Assembly: GCA_900314825.1 (NCBI GenBank)
Contig: OMWS01000003.1
Span: 1-64,000, forward strand
Direction of reading: 5' to 3'
Source: an uncultured Veillonellaceae bacterium
GTDB lineage: Bacteria > Bacillota > Negativicutes > Selenomonadales > Selenomonadaceae
DNA: 64,000 nt
Below the pieces are notes generated by a model. It was not told the DNA's origin. It did not search any database and saw only the letters and a program-made list of their open reading frames with translations. Of the stretch, positions 41,589-50,036 are shown one piece after another. The first letter of the stretch is position 1, and every line of letters begins with the position of its first letter. Made by a program: the position numbers and the translations under genes.

Positions 41589-43079
41589 ATGCAGAAAAAA
41601 TATATTTTGGCGCTCGACTCGGGCACGGTGAAGAACCGCTCCGTCATCTTCAACCGCAGCGGCGAGATGATCTCGTATGCGGAGAAGAAGATCAGCACGT
41701 TCAAGCCGCACGAGGATTGGATCGAGCAGGACGCGGAAGAAATCTGGAGCACGCAGCTCTGGACGGCGCGCGAGGCGATCCGCCTGGCAGCCGTGGATTT
41801 CCGCGAGATCGCGGCCGTCGCCGTGACGAACCAGCGCGAGACGACGGTCATGTGGAACCGCTCGACGGGGCGGCCGATTTATCCGGCGATCAGCTGGCAG
41901 TCACGCCAGACGGAGCCGATTTGCGAATACTTGAAGCAGCAGGGCTACCAGGAAGAAATCCGGCAGAAGACGTCGCTCGTGCTCAACCCGTATTTCTCGG
42001 GCACGAAGATCGTCTGGCTGCTCGACAACGTGCTCGGCGCGCGGGAAATGGCGGAGAAAGGCGAGCTCTGCTTCGGCACGATCGACACGTGGCTCATGTG
42101 GAAGCTGTCGGGCGGCACGATTTTTGCGACGGACTATTCGAATGCGTCGCGCACGATGCTGTTTCATCTCAAGCATCTCTGCTGGGATGACGAAATCCTC
42201 AAGCACCTGCGCATCCCGAAGGCGATGCTGCCGGATGTCTATCCGTCGAGCCACCTCTTCGGCTACACGGACGCGACGCGCTTCGGCGCAGCCATTCCAA
42301 TCGCCGCGTGCATCGGCAACCAGCAGGCGGACCTCTTCGGTCAGGCGTGCTTCGCGCCGGGCGATGCGAAAAATTCCTATGGCGAGGGCTCGTTCTTCCT
42401 CATGAATACGGGGAGCGAGCGCGTGCAGTCGCAGAACGGCCTCATCACGACGATCGCCTGGGGCATCGGCGACGAGGTGACGTATGCGCTCGAAGGCTCG
42501 ATGCTCGTCTCGGGCTCGAGCCTCGAATGGCTGAAGCACGGCCTTGGCATCTTGAAGTCGATGCCGGATTCCGAGTGGGTGTCAAAGCTCGTGCCGGACG
42601 CGGGCGGCGTCTATTTCGTGCCGTCGTTCCGCGGGCTGTCCGCGCCGTATTGGGACACGAAGACGAGCGGCATGATCATTGGGCTCAAAGAGGACACGCA
42701 GCGCGCGCACATCATCCGCGCGGCGCTCGCGGCGCTCGCGTATCAGGTGCGCGACGTCTACGAGGCCATTGCGTCCGATGTCAAACGCACGATTCCGGCG
42801 CTGAAAGTCGACGGCGGCGCAGCGCAAAATAATCTCCTGATGCAGTTCCAAGCTGACATCCTGAACATGCCCGTCATCCGCGCTTACACGACGGAGACGA
42901 CGGGCCTGGGTGCCGCGTACCTCGCCGGCCTCGCGCTCGGCATCTGGAAAGACATCGACGAGCTCCGCTCGCTCTGGCGTGAAGGCGTCCGCTACGAACC
43001 GCAGATGAGCGAAGCGATGCGCACACAGCTCTACGACGGCTGGCAGGCGGCCGTCTCGAAAGTGCTCGGGTGGGATTAG
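41589..43079 (+). CDS. Glycerol kinase paralogue with altered active site (predicted pseudokinase)
   Basis: 496 residues, aligning with the neighbouring GlpK without gaps through at least residue 270. Glycerol contacts are kept (NQRE at 81-84, YFSGTK near 135). Catalytic and nucleotide positions are changed: DAGTTSNR becomes DSGTVKNR, the catalytic Asp244 becomes Asn (IGNQQADLFGQ), and Thr266 becomes Glu (NSYGEGSF). It should bind glycerol but phosphorylate poorly or not at all. The ATG at 41589 matches the GlpK start; an ATG at 41529 is too close to the promoter. It could be a glycerol sensor, a partner of GlpK, or a kinase for another polyol. Confidence 0.85.
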   Translation: MQKKYILALDSGTVKNRSVIFNRSGEMISYAEKKISTFKPHEDWIEQDAEEIWSTQLWTAREAIRLAAVDFREIAAVAVTNQRETTVMWNRSTGRPIYPAISWQSRQTEPICEYLKQQGYQEEIRQKTSLVLNPYFSGTKIVWLLDNVLGAREMAEKGELCFGTIDTWLMWKLSGGTIFATDYSNASRTMLFHLKHLCWDDEILKHLRIPKAMLPDVYPSSHLFGYTDATRFGAAIPIAACIGNQQADLFGQACFAPGDAKNSYGEGSFFLMNTGSERVQSQNGLITTIAWGIGDEVTYALEGSMLVSGSSLEWLKHGLGILKSMPDSEWVSKLVPDAGGVYFVPSFRGLSAPYWDTKTSGMIIGLKEDTQRAHIIRAALAALAYQVRDVYEAIASDVKRTIPALKVDGGAAQNNLLMQFQADILNMPVIRAYTTETTGLGAAYLAGLALGIWKDIDELRSLWREGVRYEPQMSEAMRTQLYDGWQAAVSKVLGWD

Positions 43080-43088
43080 TCACCATAT

Positions 43089-43590
43089 GCCGCCCCCTCT
43101 GGGGGCAATGTCATTAAGTTAGGAGACAGCCCTCCTCCTTGGAGGAGGGACAGGGCCGGTAGGCCCAGGGAGGAGGGGCTTGTAGGGCAAAACAAAACGC
43201 TCGCCGTCACTCAGCGCCCGTGCGCGCACGCCACCACAATATGTTACGACGTGCGGCCACGGGGCCTGAGCTTTGTTGTACGCATTGGTATGACCTACAG
43301 GCCGCTCCCTCCTGGCGCTGCGCTTCGCTCCGCGCCTGTCCTCCCTCCAAGGAGGGAGGCTGAGGTGCGAGCCGCTTAACTTAATGACATTACCTCTGGG
43401 GGGGTGGCCCCGAAGGGGTCGGAGAGGGTAGCGGCTGACGTTGATTTCCTATACTTTCGATAGAATCGAGAATCTCGTAACTGCGTGACCCTCCGCCGCA
43501 AGCGGCATAAGCGACCGCATCGGCGCTAAAGCGCCGTACGTCTGCTTATCCGCCTCGCATTCGCTCGGCACCTCCCCCAGAGGGGGAGGC
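43089..43590. repeat. MITE-like intergenic element, copy 2, interrupted by another element
   Basis: The outer parts match the copy at 47724: CTGGGGG then TGGCCCCGAAGGGG on the left, and the CCTCCGCCGCAAGCGGCATA region through CCTCCCCCAGAGGGGGAGGC on the right. An element of about 287 bases is inserted near its left end. The 43081-43785 gap holds this element, the terminator at 43638 and a promoter; I see no gene in it. Confidence 0.75.
43106..43392. mobile_element. Second MITE-like element nested in the first, with target duplication
   Basis: The ends AATGTCATTAAGTTA (43107-43121) and TAACTTAATGACATT (43377-43391) are perfect inverted repeats, and GGAGGAGG-type hairpins lie just inside each end. 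CCTCTGGGGG occurs on both sides (43096-43105 and 43393-43402), a 10-base target duplication. There is no coding region, so it must have moved with a transposase from elsewhere. Confidence 0.75.
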
Positions 43591-43637
43591 TTTGCTTGTA
43601 GTAATTCGATAAGAACTATAGAAATGAATCAAATTTT

Positions 43638-43669
43638 GGACACGTTAAGACACGTGTCCTTTATTTTTT
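43638..43669 (+). terminator. Terminator before deoC
   Basis: GGACACG and CGTGTCC pair across a short loop, followed by TTTATTTTTT. It ends transcription coming from the kinase paralogue. Confidence 0.8.
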
Positions 43670-43688
43670 GTCCGCAAATCGATACAAT
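43660..43688 (+). promoter_or_regulatory. Possible deoC promoter
   Basis: TACAAT at 43683-43688 with TTTATT 17 bases upstream; the -35 coincides with the T-run of the preceding terminator. Confidence 0.4.
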
Positions 43689-43785
43689 AAATTCGTAATC
43701 GGAACAAATACTGAAATCCGTCAGACAATTCCCAAAAGAATCGTCAGTTCAGCAATCGGATAGAACTCGAGAAAGAGGGACGAAC

Positions 43786-44454
43786 ATGAAAGCAAAGGAC
43801 ATCCTCTCGCATGTCGACCACACGCTCCTCAAGCAGACGGCGACGTGGCAGGACATCGTGCGCGTCTGCGACGAGGCCGTGGCGTATCATACGGCGACGA
43901 TCATGGTGCCGTCGTGCTATGTGCGGCGCATTCATGAAAAATATGGTGCAGCGCTGAAAGTCGCGACGGTCGTCGGCTTCCCGAACGGCAACGCGAATAC
44001 GGCAGCCAAGCTCGCTGAGACGGCGCAAGCGCTCGCGGATGGCGCGGAAGAGATCGACATGGTGATCAACATCGGTGATCTCAAAGCCGGCGAGACGCAG
44101 GCCGTGACGGATGAGATTCGTGCGCTGAAATCCCTCTGCGGCGAGCGCGTGCTCAAGGTCATCGTCGAGACGTGCTTCCTGACGGAAGAGGAAAAGATCG
44201 CGGCTTGCAAATGCGTGACGGAGGGCGGCGCCGACTACATCAAGACGTCGACGGGCTTTGGCACGGCGGGCGCAACGCTCGCGGACATCGAGCTTTTCCA
44301 GCAGCACATCGGCCCGAACGTCAAAATGAAAGCCGCCGGCGGCATCCATACGCGCGAAGAGATGGAAGCATTCCTCGCGGCGGGCTGCGACCGCCTCGGC
44401 GCGAGCGCAGCGGTCAAGGTTTTGAAAGACGCGTTTGCGAAGGAGGAGAATTGA
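43786..44454 (+). CDS. deoC: Deoxyribose-phosphate aldolase
   Basis: 222 residues. It splits deoxyribose-5-phosphate into glyceraldehyde-3-phosphate and acetaldehyde. HVDHTLLKQTATWQDI at the N terminus, LKVIVETCFLTEEEK near 125-140 and YIKTSTGFGTAGAT near 150 are family segments; the Lys in YIKTSTGF forms the Schiff base. AAAGAGGG precedes the ATG. It is followed after 1 base by deoB, and together they lead deoxynucleosides into glycolysis. Confidence 0.95.
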   Translation: MKAKDILSHVDHTLLKQTATWQDIVRVCDEAVAYHTATIMVPSCYVRRIHEKYGAALKVATVVGFPNGNANTAAKLAETAQALADGAEEIDMVINIGDLKAGETQAVTDEIRALKSLCGERVLKVIVETCFLTEEEKIAACKCVTEGGADYIKTSTGFGTAGATLADIELFQQHIGPNVKMKAAGGIHTREEMEAFLAAGCDRLGASAAVKVLKDAFAKEEN

Positions 44455-44455
44455 G

Positions 44456-45640
44456 ATGAAAGACACAGGCATCAAGAGAGCCTTTATCATCGTGCTCGAC
44501 AGCTTCGGCATCGGGCAGGAGCCGGACGCAGCGGAGTTCGGCGACGGCGCGTGCAACACGTTGCGTTCCATCGCGGGCGCGAAAGAGTATGACACGCCGA
44601 ATCTTGCAAAGCTCGGTATGTTCAACATCGACGGCGTCGGCTGCGGCACGCCGGCCCTCCAGCCACTCGGTTCGTTTGCAAGACTGCGCGAGCTGTCGCG
44701 CGGCAAGGATACGACGACGGGCCATTGGGAGATTGCGGGCATCGTCAGCGAGCATCCGATGCCGACGTACCCGGACGGTTTCCCGCCCGAAGTGATTGCC
44801 GAACTTGAAAAGGCGTTCGGCAAGAAAATCCTTTGCAACAAGCCGTACTCCGGCACGGCGGTCATCCACGATTATGGCCGCGAGCAGAAGGAGACGGGCG
44901 GCCTCATCGTCTACACGTCGGCGGACAGCGTGCTGCAGATCGCCGCGCACGAAGATGACGTGCCGGTCGAGCAGCTGTACGATTATTGCCGCACGGCGCG
45001 CAAGATCATGCAGGGCGAGCATGGCGTCGGCCGCATCATCGCGCGCCCGTACGTCGGCGAATATCCGAACTACACGCGCACGCCGCGCCGTCATGATTTT
45101 TCGCTCGATCCGACGGGCGATACGATGATGGATGCGCTCGCGCGCAAGGGTCTCGCGACGATTGGCGTCGGCAAGATCTCGGACATCTTCGCCGGCCGCA
45201 GCATTAGCCGCACGCTCGGTGTCAATAAAGACAACAACGACGGCATGGAAAAGACGCTGAAGGTCATGGACGAAGATTTCACGGGCCTCTGCTTTGTGAA
45301 TCTCGTCGACTTCGATATGCAGTACGGCCATCGCCGCGACATCCCGGGCTACGCGCAGGCGGCCACGGACTTTGACAAGCAGCTCGGCGAATTCATGGCG
45401 AAAATGAAGGACGACGATGTCCTCATGATCACGGCCGACCACGGCTGCGACCCCGGTGCGCCCGGCACGGATCACACCCGCGAATACGTCCCGCTGCTCG
45501 TCTATGGTAATCGCATCAAGGCAAACAACAACCTCGGCACGTATCCGACGTTCGCCATGATCGGCGCGACGGTCGCGGATATGTTCGATGCAGACCTCAC
45601 GACAAAAGGCGAAAGCCTGCTGCCAAGACTATTGAAATAA
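44456..45640 (+). CDS. deoB: Phosphopentomutase
   Basis: 394 residues. AFIIVLDSFGIGQEPDAAEF at the N terminus supplies metal-binding Asp residues. TTTGHWEIAG near 90 contains the phosphorylated Thr of the family, and ADHGCDPGAPGTDHTREYVP near 325 holds the second metal site. It interconverts (deoxy)ribose-1-phosphate and 5-phosphate, feeding DeoC. The ATG at 44456 follows AAGGAGG by 9 bases. A MITE-like element separates it from the nucleoside phosphorylase gene. Confidence 0.95.
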   Translation: MKDTGIKRAFIIVLDSFGIGQEPDAAEFGDGACNTLRSIAGAKEYDTPNLAKLGMFNIDGVGCGTPALQPLGSFARLRELSRGKDTTTGHWEIAGIVSEHPMPTYPDGFPPEVIAELEKAFGKKILCNKPYSGTAVIHDYGREQKETGGLIVYTSADSVLQIAAHEDDVPVEQLYDYCRTARKIMQGEHGVGRIIARPYVGEYPNYTRTPRRHDFSLDPTGDTMMDALARKGLATIGVGKISDIFAGRSISRTLGVNKDNNDGMEKTLKVMDEDFTGLCFVNLVDFDMQYGHRRDIPGYAQAATDFDKQLGEFMAKMKDDDVLMITADHGCDPGAPGTDHTREYVPLLVYGNRIKANNNLGTYPTFAMIGATVADMFDADLTTKGESLLPRLLK

Positions 45641-45677
45641 AAAAGAAGTAACATCTGTTGCGAACGTAGCACATACA

Positions 45678-45878
45678 GCAGCCTTCCCCTCAGGGGAAGG
45701 GGGACCGCGAAGCGGTGGAAAGGGTACTTCGGTGCGAAAGCTGAGCGAGATTATCATAATTTCGAAGCAGTACATACTACGATTTGCTTCGAAAAATATT
45801 ACTCGTTGTTCGGCACTCGCACCCTAGTACCCGCTCCGTCGCGCTACGCGCGCCACCTCTCCCAGAGGGAGAGGCTGC
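45678..45878. repeat. MITE-like intergenic element, copy 3
   Basis: The ends GCAGCCTTCCCCTCAGGGGA and CTCTCCCAGAGGGAGAGGCTGC form an imperfect inverted repeat; ACCGCGAAGCGG and GCGCTACGCG-type hairpins lie inside, and a stem TTTCGAAGCA/TTGCTTCGAAA in the centre. It fills the gap between deoB and pdp. No gene is seen in it. Confidence 0.7.
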
Positions 45879-45952
45879 TCATGGAGTTACGTTTTGCAAT
45901 AGAACGAAATAAATTGATAGATTGAAGCATTTCTAGGAGGAATTGTTTTCCC

Positions 45953-47275
45953 ATGCGTATGTACGATCTTATTACCAAGAAGAAGCACAAAGAAGCCCTG
46001 ACGGACGAAGAAATCCAGTTCATGGTGGGTGGCTATGTCAAAGGCGACATCCCGGACTATCAGATGTCCTCGATGCTCATGGCCATTTGGTTCAATGGCA
46101 TGAACGACCATGAAATCACTGAGCTCACGAAAGTCATGGCGAAGTCCGGCGACATGATCGACCTCTCGGCCATCGCGGGCAAGAAGGTGGACAAGCATTC
46201 GACGGGCGGCGTCGGCGACAAGACGACGCTGATCGTCGCGCCGATCGTCGCGGCGTGCGGCGGCAAGGTCGCGAAGATGTCCGGCCGCGGCCTCGGCCAC
46301 ACGGGCGGCACGGTCGACAAGCTCGAGTCCATTCCGGGGTATCGCACGGTGCTCGACCGCAAGGAATTCTTCGATACGGTCAACAAATGTGGCGTGTCCC
46401 TCATCGGACAGTCCGGCAACCTCGCGCCAGCCGATAAAAAGCTCTACGCGCTGCGTGATGTCACGGCGACGGTTGATTGCATTCCTCTGATTGCTTCGTC
46501 CATCATGAGCAAAAAACTTGCAGCGGGCTCCGACTGCATTCTCTTGGATGTCAAGACGGGCTCGGGCGCGTTCATGAAGACGCTCGACGACTCCATCAAG
46601 CTCGCGCAGACGATGGTGAACATCGGCGAGGGCGCCGGCCGCCGCACGGTCGCGCTGATCACGGACATGGACACGCCGCTCGGCTACGGCATCGGCAACA
46701 GCATCGAAGTCATGGAGTCCATGGATGTGCTGAAGGGCCACGGCCCCGCGGATCTCACGGAGGTCTCGCTCCAGCTCGCGGCGAATATGCTGTATCTCGT
46801 AGGCCTTGGCACGCCGGAGGAATGCCGCAAGATGGCGGAAGCATCCATTGCAGATGGTTCTGCCTTTGAGACATTCTGCACGATGGTGCGCGCCCAGGGC
46901 GGCGACGACAGCGTGCTGCGCGACTACGCGAAGTTCCCGAAAGCGCCGTACACGTACGATATCGTCGCGACGGAATCCGGCTACATCGAGCATCAGAACG
47001 CCGAAGAGATCGGCGAAGTCTCCGTCGTGCTCGGCGCCGGCCGCGAGACGAAAGAAAGCGACATCGATTTCTCGGCGGGCATCATCCTGCACAAAAAATT
47101 CGGCGACAAGGTTGAGAAGGGCGACAGCCTCGCGACGCTCTACACGTCGAAAGAAGCTGCGTTGAAAGAAGCAGAAAAAATGTACCGCGATGCGACGCGC
47201 ATCGGTACTGTTGCGCCGAAGAAAGAGCCGCTCGTTTACGCGCGTGTCGAAAAAGACAAAGTCGAGAAATACTGA
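45953..47275 (+). CDS. pdp: Pyrimidine-nucleoside phosphorylase
   Basis: 440 residues. KKVDKHSTGGVGDKTTLIVA near residue 80 carries the phosphate-binding residues and KMSGRGLGHTGGTVDKLESI near 110 the family signature. LMAIWFNGMNDHEITELTKV belongs to the helical domain. It cleaves thymidine, deoxyuridine and uridine with phosphate to base and (deoxy)ribose-1-phosphate, the substrate of DeoB. The length and the KHS motif fit the Firmicutes type that also accepts uridine. TAGGAGG lies upstream of the ATG. Confidence 0.93.
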   Translation: MRMYDLITKKKHKEALTDEEIQFMVGGYVKGDIPDYQMSSMLMAIWFNGMNDHEITELTKVMAKSGDMIDLSAIAGKKVDKHSTGGVGDKTTLIVAPIVAACGGKVAKMSGRGLGHTGGTVDKLESIPGYRTVLDRKEFFDTVNKCGVSLIGQSGNLAPADKKLYALRDVTATVDCIPLIASSIMSKKLAAGSDCILLDVKTGSGAFMKTLDDSIKLAQTMVNIGEGAGRRTVALITDMDTPLGYGIGNSIEVMESMDVLKGHGPADLTEVSLQLAANMLYLVGLGTPEECRKMAEASIADGSAFETFCTMVRAQGGDDSVLRDYAKFPKAPYTYDIVATESGYIEHQNAEEIGEVSVVLGAGRETKESDIDFSAGIILHKKFGDKVEKGDSLATLYTSKEAALKEAEKMYRDATRIGTVAPKKEPLVYARVEKDKVEKY

Positions 47276-47293
47276 GCAGGAGGATTTGCGAAC

Positions 47294-47680
47294 ATGACAG
47301 ACGAAGAACTCGTGCAGGAAGCCATCAAATACCGCGAGCACTCCTATAGCCCGTATTCCCATTTCGCTGTCGGCGCCGCCGTGCTGACGAAATCCGGCAA
47401 GGTCTACGGCGGCTGCAATATCGAGAACGCCAGCTATCCTGTCGGCATCTGCGCCGAGCGCACGGCCATCGTGAAGGCCGTGTCCGAGGGGGAGCGCGAC
47501 ATCGTCGCTCTCGCCGTCGTCGGCGACACGCCGGGCTCGTGCAGCCCGTGCGGCATGTGCCGCCAGTTCATCGGCGAGTTCAAGATTCCGAAGATCATCA
47601 TGGCGAACATGCATGGCGCCCGCAAGACCGTGACGCTCGAAGAACTCCTGCCGTTTGCCTTTACGGACAGCGATATGTGA
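47294..47680 (+). CDS. cdd: Cytidine deaminase
   Basis: 128 residues, the homotetrameric small type. NIENASYPVGICAERTAIVK contains the catalytic Glu and first zinc Cys (CAE), and CSPCGMCRQFIGEF the other two zinc ligands (PCxxC). It converts cytidine and deoxycytidine to the uridines used by the phosphorylase encoded just before. AGGAGG precedes the ATG, 18 bases after pdp, so it is in the same operon. Confidence 0.95.
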   Translation: MTDEELVQEAIKYREHSYSPYSHFAVGAAVLTKSGKVYGGCNIENASYPVGICAERTAIVKAVSEGERDIVALAVVGDTPGSCSPCGMCRQFIGEFKIPKIIMANMHGARKTVTLEELLPFAFTDSDM

Positions 47681-47723
47681 GTTATAATCAAGAAATTAAG
47701 GTTGGTGAGCGCACGAACTCAAA

Positions 47724-47928
47724 GCCTCCCCCTCTGGGGGAGGTGGCCCCGCAGGGTTCGGAGAGGGTAGCGCAGTAGGTCGATTCGCAATTCTTTCGAT
47801 AAGGATACAGAATGCGTTTATACGCTACCCTCCGCCGCAAGCGGCATAAGCGACCTCTAGGCGCTAAAGCGCCGTGCGTCTGCTTATCCGCCTCGCATTC
47901 ACTCGGCACCTCCCCCAGAGGGGGAGGC
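47724..47928. repeat. MITE-like intergenic element, copy 4 (most intact)
   Basis: GCCTCCCCCTCTGGGGGAGG at the left end and CCTCCCCCAGAGGGGGAGGC at the right end are perfect 20-base inverted repeats. Inside are GGAGAGGGTAGC, CCGCCGCAAGCGGC and GGCGCTAAAGCGCC hairpins. It fills the gap between cdd and the transporter gene. No gene is seen in it. Confidence 0.8.
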
Positions 47929-47985
47929 ACAAGTTCGTGGCTTGCAACCTATCCTGTTATTATTTATGGTAGATAGGAGTTTTTC

Positions 47986-49185
47986 ATGTATCTCGTCATC
48001 AACATCCTGGGCGTCATCGTCTTCCTCGCCCTCGGCGTGCTGCTCTCGAAGCGGCGCAAGGAAATCCAATGGCGCGGCGTCGGCACGCTGCTCGTCATGA
48101 ACATCATCCTCGCCTGGTTCCTCACGACGTTCCCGATCGGGCGCGACATCGTGCAGGGCGCGGCGGCGGCGTTCGTCGGCCTCGTCAATGTCGCGTACGA
48201 AGGCATCGCGTTCGCGTTCCCCGACTGGGTCCACGTGAAGCAGATGAATTTCTTCACGTCCGCGCTGCTGCCGATCCTCTTCGTCGTGCCGCTCTTCGAC
48301 ATCCTGACGTACATCGGCCTTTTGCCATTCGTCATCAAGTACATCGGCAAGGCGCTCGCGTTCCTCACGCACGAGCCGAAGTTCGAATCGTTCTTCGCCA
48401 TCGAAATGATGTTCCTCGGCAATACGGAAGCGCTCGCCGTCTCGAACCTCCAGCTGAAGCGCATGAAGGCGGACCGCTGCCTGACGCTCGCCATGATGTC
48501 CATGAGCTGCGTCACGGCAGGCCTGATCGGCGTCTACACGACGATGATGCCGGCGGAGTTCATCCTGACCGCCGTGCCGCTGAACGTCGTGAACGCGCTC
48601 ATCGTCACGAACATCCTCCATCCTGTGAAAATTTCGCCGGAAGAAGACACCGTCGCCACGCTGAAAGATGGCGGCAAAGAACGCGAGCCGTTCTTCTCGT
48701 TCCTCGGCTCGTCCATCCTCGGCGCCGGCCGCCTCGTGCTGATCATCTGCGCGAACGTCATCGCGTTCGTCGCGCTCGCGAAATTCATTGATCTCCTCTT
48801 GGGCTTCATCCACCCGGCCGTCTCGCTCGAGTCCATCCTCGGCGTCATCATGTTCCCATTTGCCTGGCTCATGGGTCTCGATGCCACGGAAGCGTTCACG
48901 CTCGCACAGAACATGGGCACGAAGCTCGTCACGAACGAATTCGTCGTCATGCTCGGCGTGCAGGACACGTTCAGTACGTTCAGCCGCCATCTCCAGGGCG
49001 TCCTGACCGTCTTCGTCACGTCGTTCGCGAACTTCGGCACGCTCGGCATGATCATCGGCTTCTTCAAGGGCACGGTCGACGAAAGCAAGAACGAGCTCAT
49101 CAGCCGCAACGTCGGCTACATGCTCCTCTCCGGCATCCTCGTCTCGCTGCTCTCTGCCGGCATCGCTGGTATCTTTATTTGGTAA
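47986..49185 (+). CDS. Concentrative nucleoside transporter (CNT/NupC family)
   Basis: 399 residues and eight to ten hydrophobic helices. FFAIEMMFLGNTEALAVSNL near residue 140 and MGLDATEAFTLAQNMGTKLV near 300 are the paired re-entrant motifs of CNT proteins that bind the nucleoside (Asn-Thr-Glu and Thr-Glu). The gene belongs with the deoC-deoB-pdp-cdd catabolic set, which supports a proton- or sodium-driven nucleoside importer. TAGGAG precedes the ATG. A MITE-like element separates it from cdd. Confidence 0.85.
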   Translation: MYLVINILGVIVFLALGVLLSKRRKEIQWRGVGTLLVMNIILAWFLTTFPIGRDIVQGAAAAFVGLVNVAYEGIAFAFPDWVHVKQMNFFTSALLPILFVVPLFDILTYIGLLPFVIKYIGKALAFLTHEPKFESFFAIEMMFLGNTEALAVSNLQLKRMKADRCLTLAMMSMSCVTAGLIGVYTTMMPAEFILTAVPLNVVNALIVTNILHPVKISPEEDTVATLKDGGKEREPFFSFLGSSILGAGRLVLIICANVIAFVALAKFIDLLLGFIHPAVSLESILGVIMFPFAWLMGLDATEAFTLAQNMGTKLVTNEFVVMLGVQDTFSTFSRHLQGVLTVFVTSFANFGTLGMIIGFFKGTVDESKNELISRNVGYMLLSGILVSLLSAGIAGIFIW

Positions 49186-49191
49186 AGCAGA

Positions 49192-49235
49192 AAATGACTT
49201 CCGCGGGTGCGGCCACGCATCCACGGAAGTCATTT
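49192..49235. terminator. Bidirectional terminator between the transporter and comF
   Basis: AAATGACTTCCG and CGGAAGTCATTT pair perfectly across a 20-base loop, between convergent genes. Confidence 0.75.
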
Positions 49236-49935
49236 ATTTTTGTCCGCTTGTTAATGCCAATACAATAACACGTCGCGCTCCTGCCGTTTTCAGCGCCCGC
49301 GCACATTCTGCACACGTCACGCCTGTCGTGTAGATGTCGTCAAGCAAGAGAATGTCGCGGCCTTGCACGTCACGTCGTTTTTCTTCCGGCACGAGGAATG
49401 CGCCACGCATATTTTCTTTGCGCTCGTCTTTCGACAGCCCGTACTGCGGCCGCGTTGCGCGCGTGCGGATGAGCAGGCGCTCCATCGCGATGCCATGCGC
49501 GGCGAGCCAGTCGCGGAACAGCAGTTCGGTTTGATTGAAGCCGCGCTGCTGTTCTTTTTTGTGGTAGAGTGGCACGGGGACGGCGAGGAGCGTTGCGTTG
49601 CTATTCGTTTTTTGCGCGGCGAGCAAACTTTTTTGGAAGAAGTCGTGCTCGACGGAGCGCAGGAATGTCTGTACGTATGGCAGCGTCGCCATGCGCTTCT
49701 GATATTTGAGTCGCTGCACGAGCATCTTGAGCGCGCCATCATAAATGCCGAGCGCCCAAGCTTCTGTGACGACCTCGCGCTCTTCCAGTGTCATGCGCAG
49801 CCGCCGCACGGCATTCGCCCGGGCGAGGCAATCCGCGCACCACGCGCCGTGCCTTTCCAAATAGTTCCCGCACGCCGGGCAATGGGGCGGGTAGAGGAAC
49901 AACATCAGCGCTTCATAGATCCTTCGCAAGCTCAC
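49234..49935 (-). CDS. comF: ComF-family protein
   Basis: 233 residues. The N terminus has a four-Cys zinc site (PHCPACGNYLERHGAWCADC), and the C terminus a phosphoribosyltransferase-type loop (DILLLDDIYTTGVTCAECAR). ComF is a cytoplasmic protein needed for DNA uptake in naturally competent bacteria, acting with the ComFA helicase. No comFA or other competence gene is in the window, so its use here is open. The start is a GTG with AAGGTG upstream on the minus strand. Confidence 0.88.
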   Translation of the reverse strand: MSLRRIYEALMLFLYPPHCPACGNYLERHGAWCADCLARANAVRRLRMTLEEREVVTEAWALGIYDGALKMLVQRLKYQKRMATLPYVQTFLRSVEHDFFQKSLLAAQKTNSNATLLAVPVPLYHKKEQQRGFNQTELLFRDWLAAHGIAMERLLIRTRATRPQYGLSKDERKENMRGAFLVPEEKRRDVQGRDILLLDDIYTTGVTCAECARALKTAGARRVIVLALTSGQK

Positions 49936-50001
49936 GCGATCACCTTCTTTTTTTCATTATACAACAACGCGAAAAAATTTTCGGTATCCAATAAAAAAGA
50001 C

Positions 50002-50030
50002 TTGCACAAACACGTCGCAGGTGTTAAAAT
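50002..50030 (+). promoter_or_regulatory. Promoter of the structured RNA
   Basis: TTGCAC at 50002-50007 and TAAAAT at 50025-50030 with a 17-base spacer. No translatable gene follows. Confidence 0.65.
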
Positions 50031-50036
50031 GTAAAC

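Noticed and set aside
41589-43079. Active-site changes in the second glycerol kinase as sequencing errors
   Set aside because: Several independent codons at functional positions differ, the frame is intact throughout, and the substitutions need more than single-base slips.
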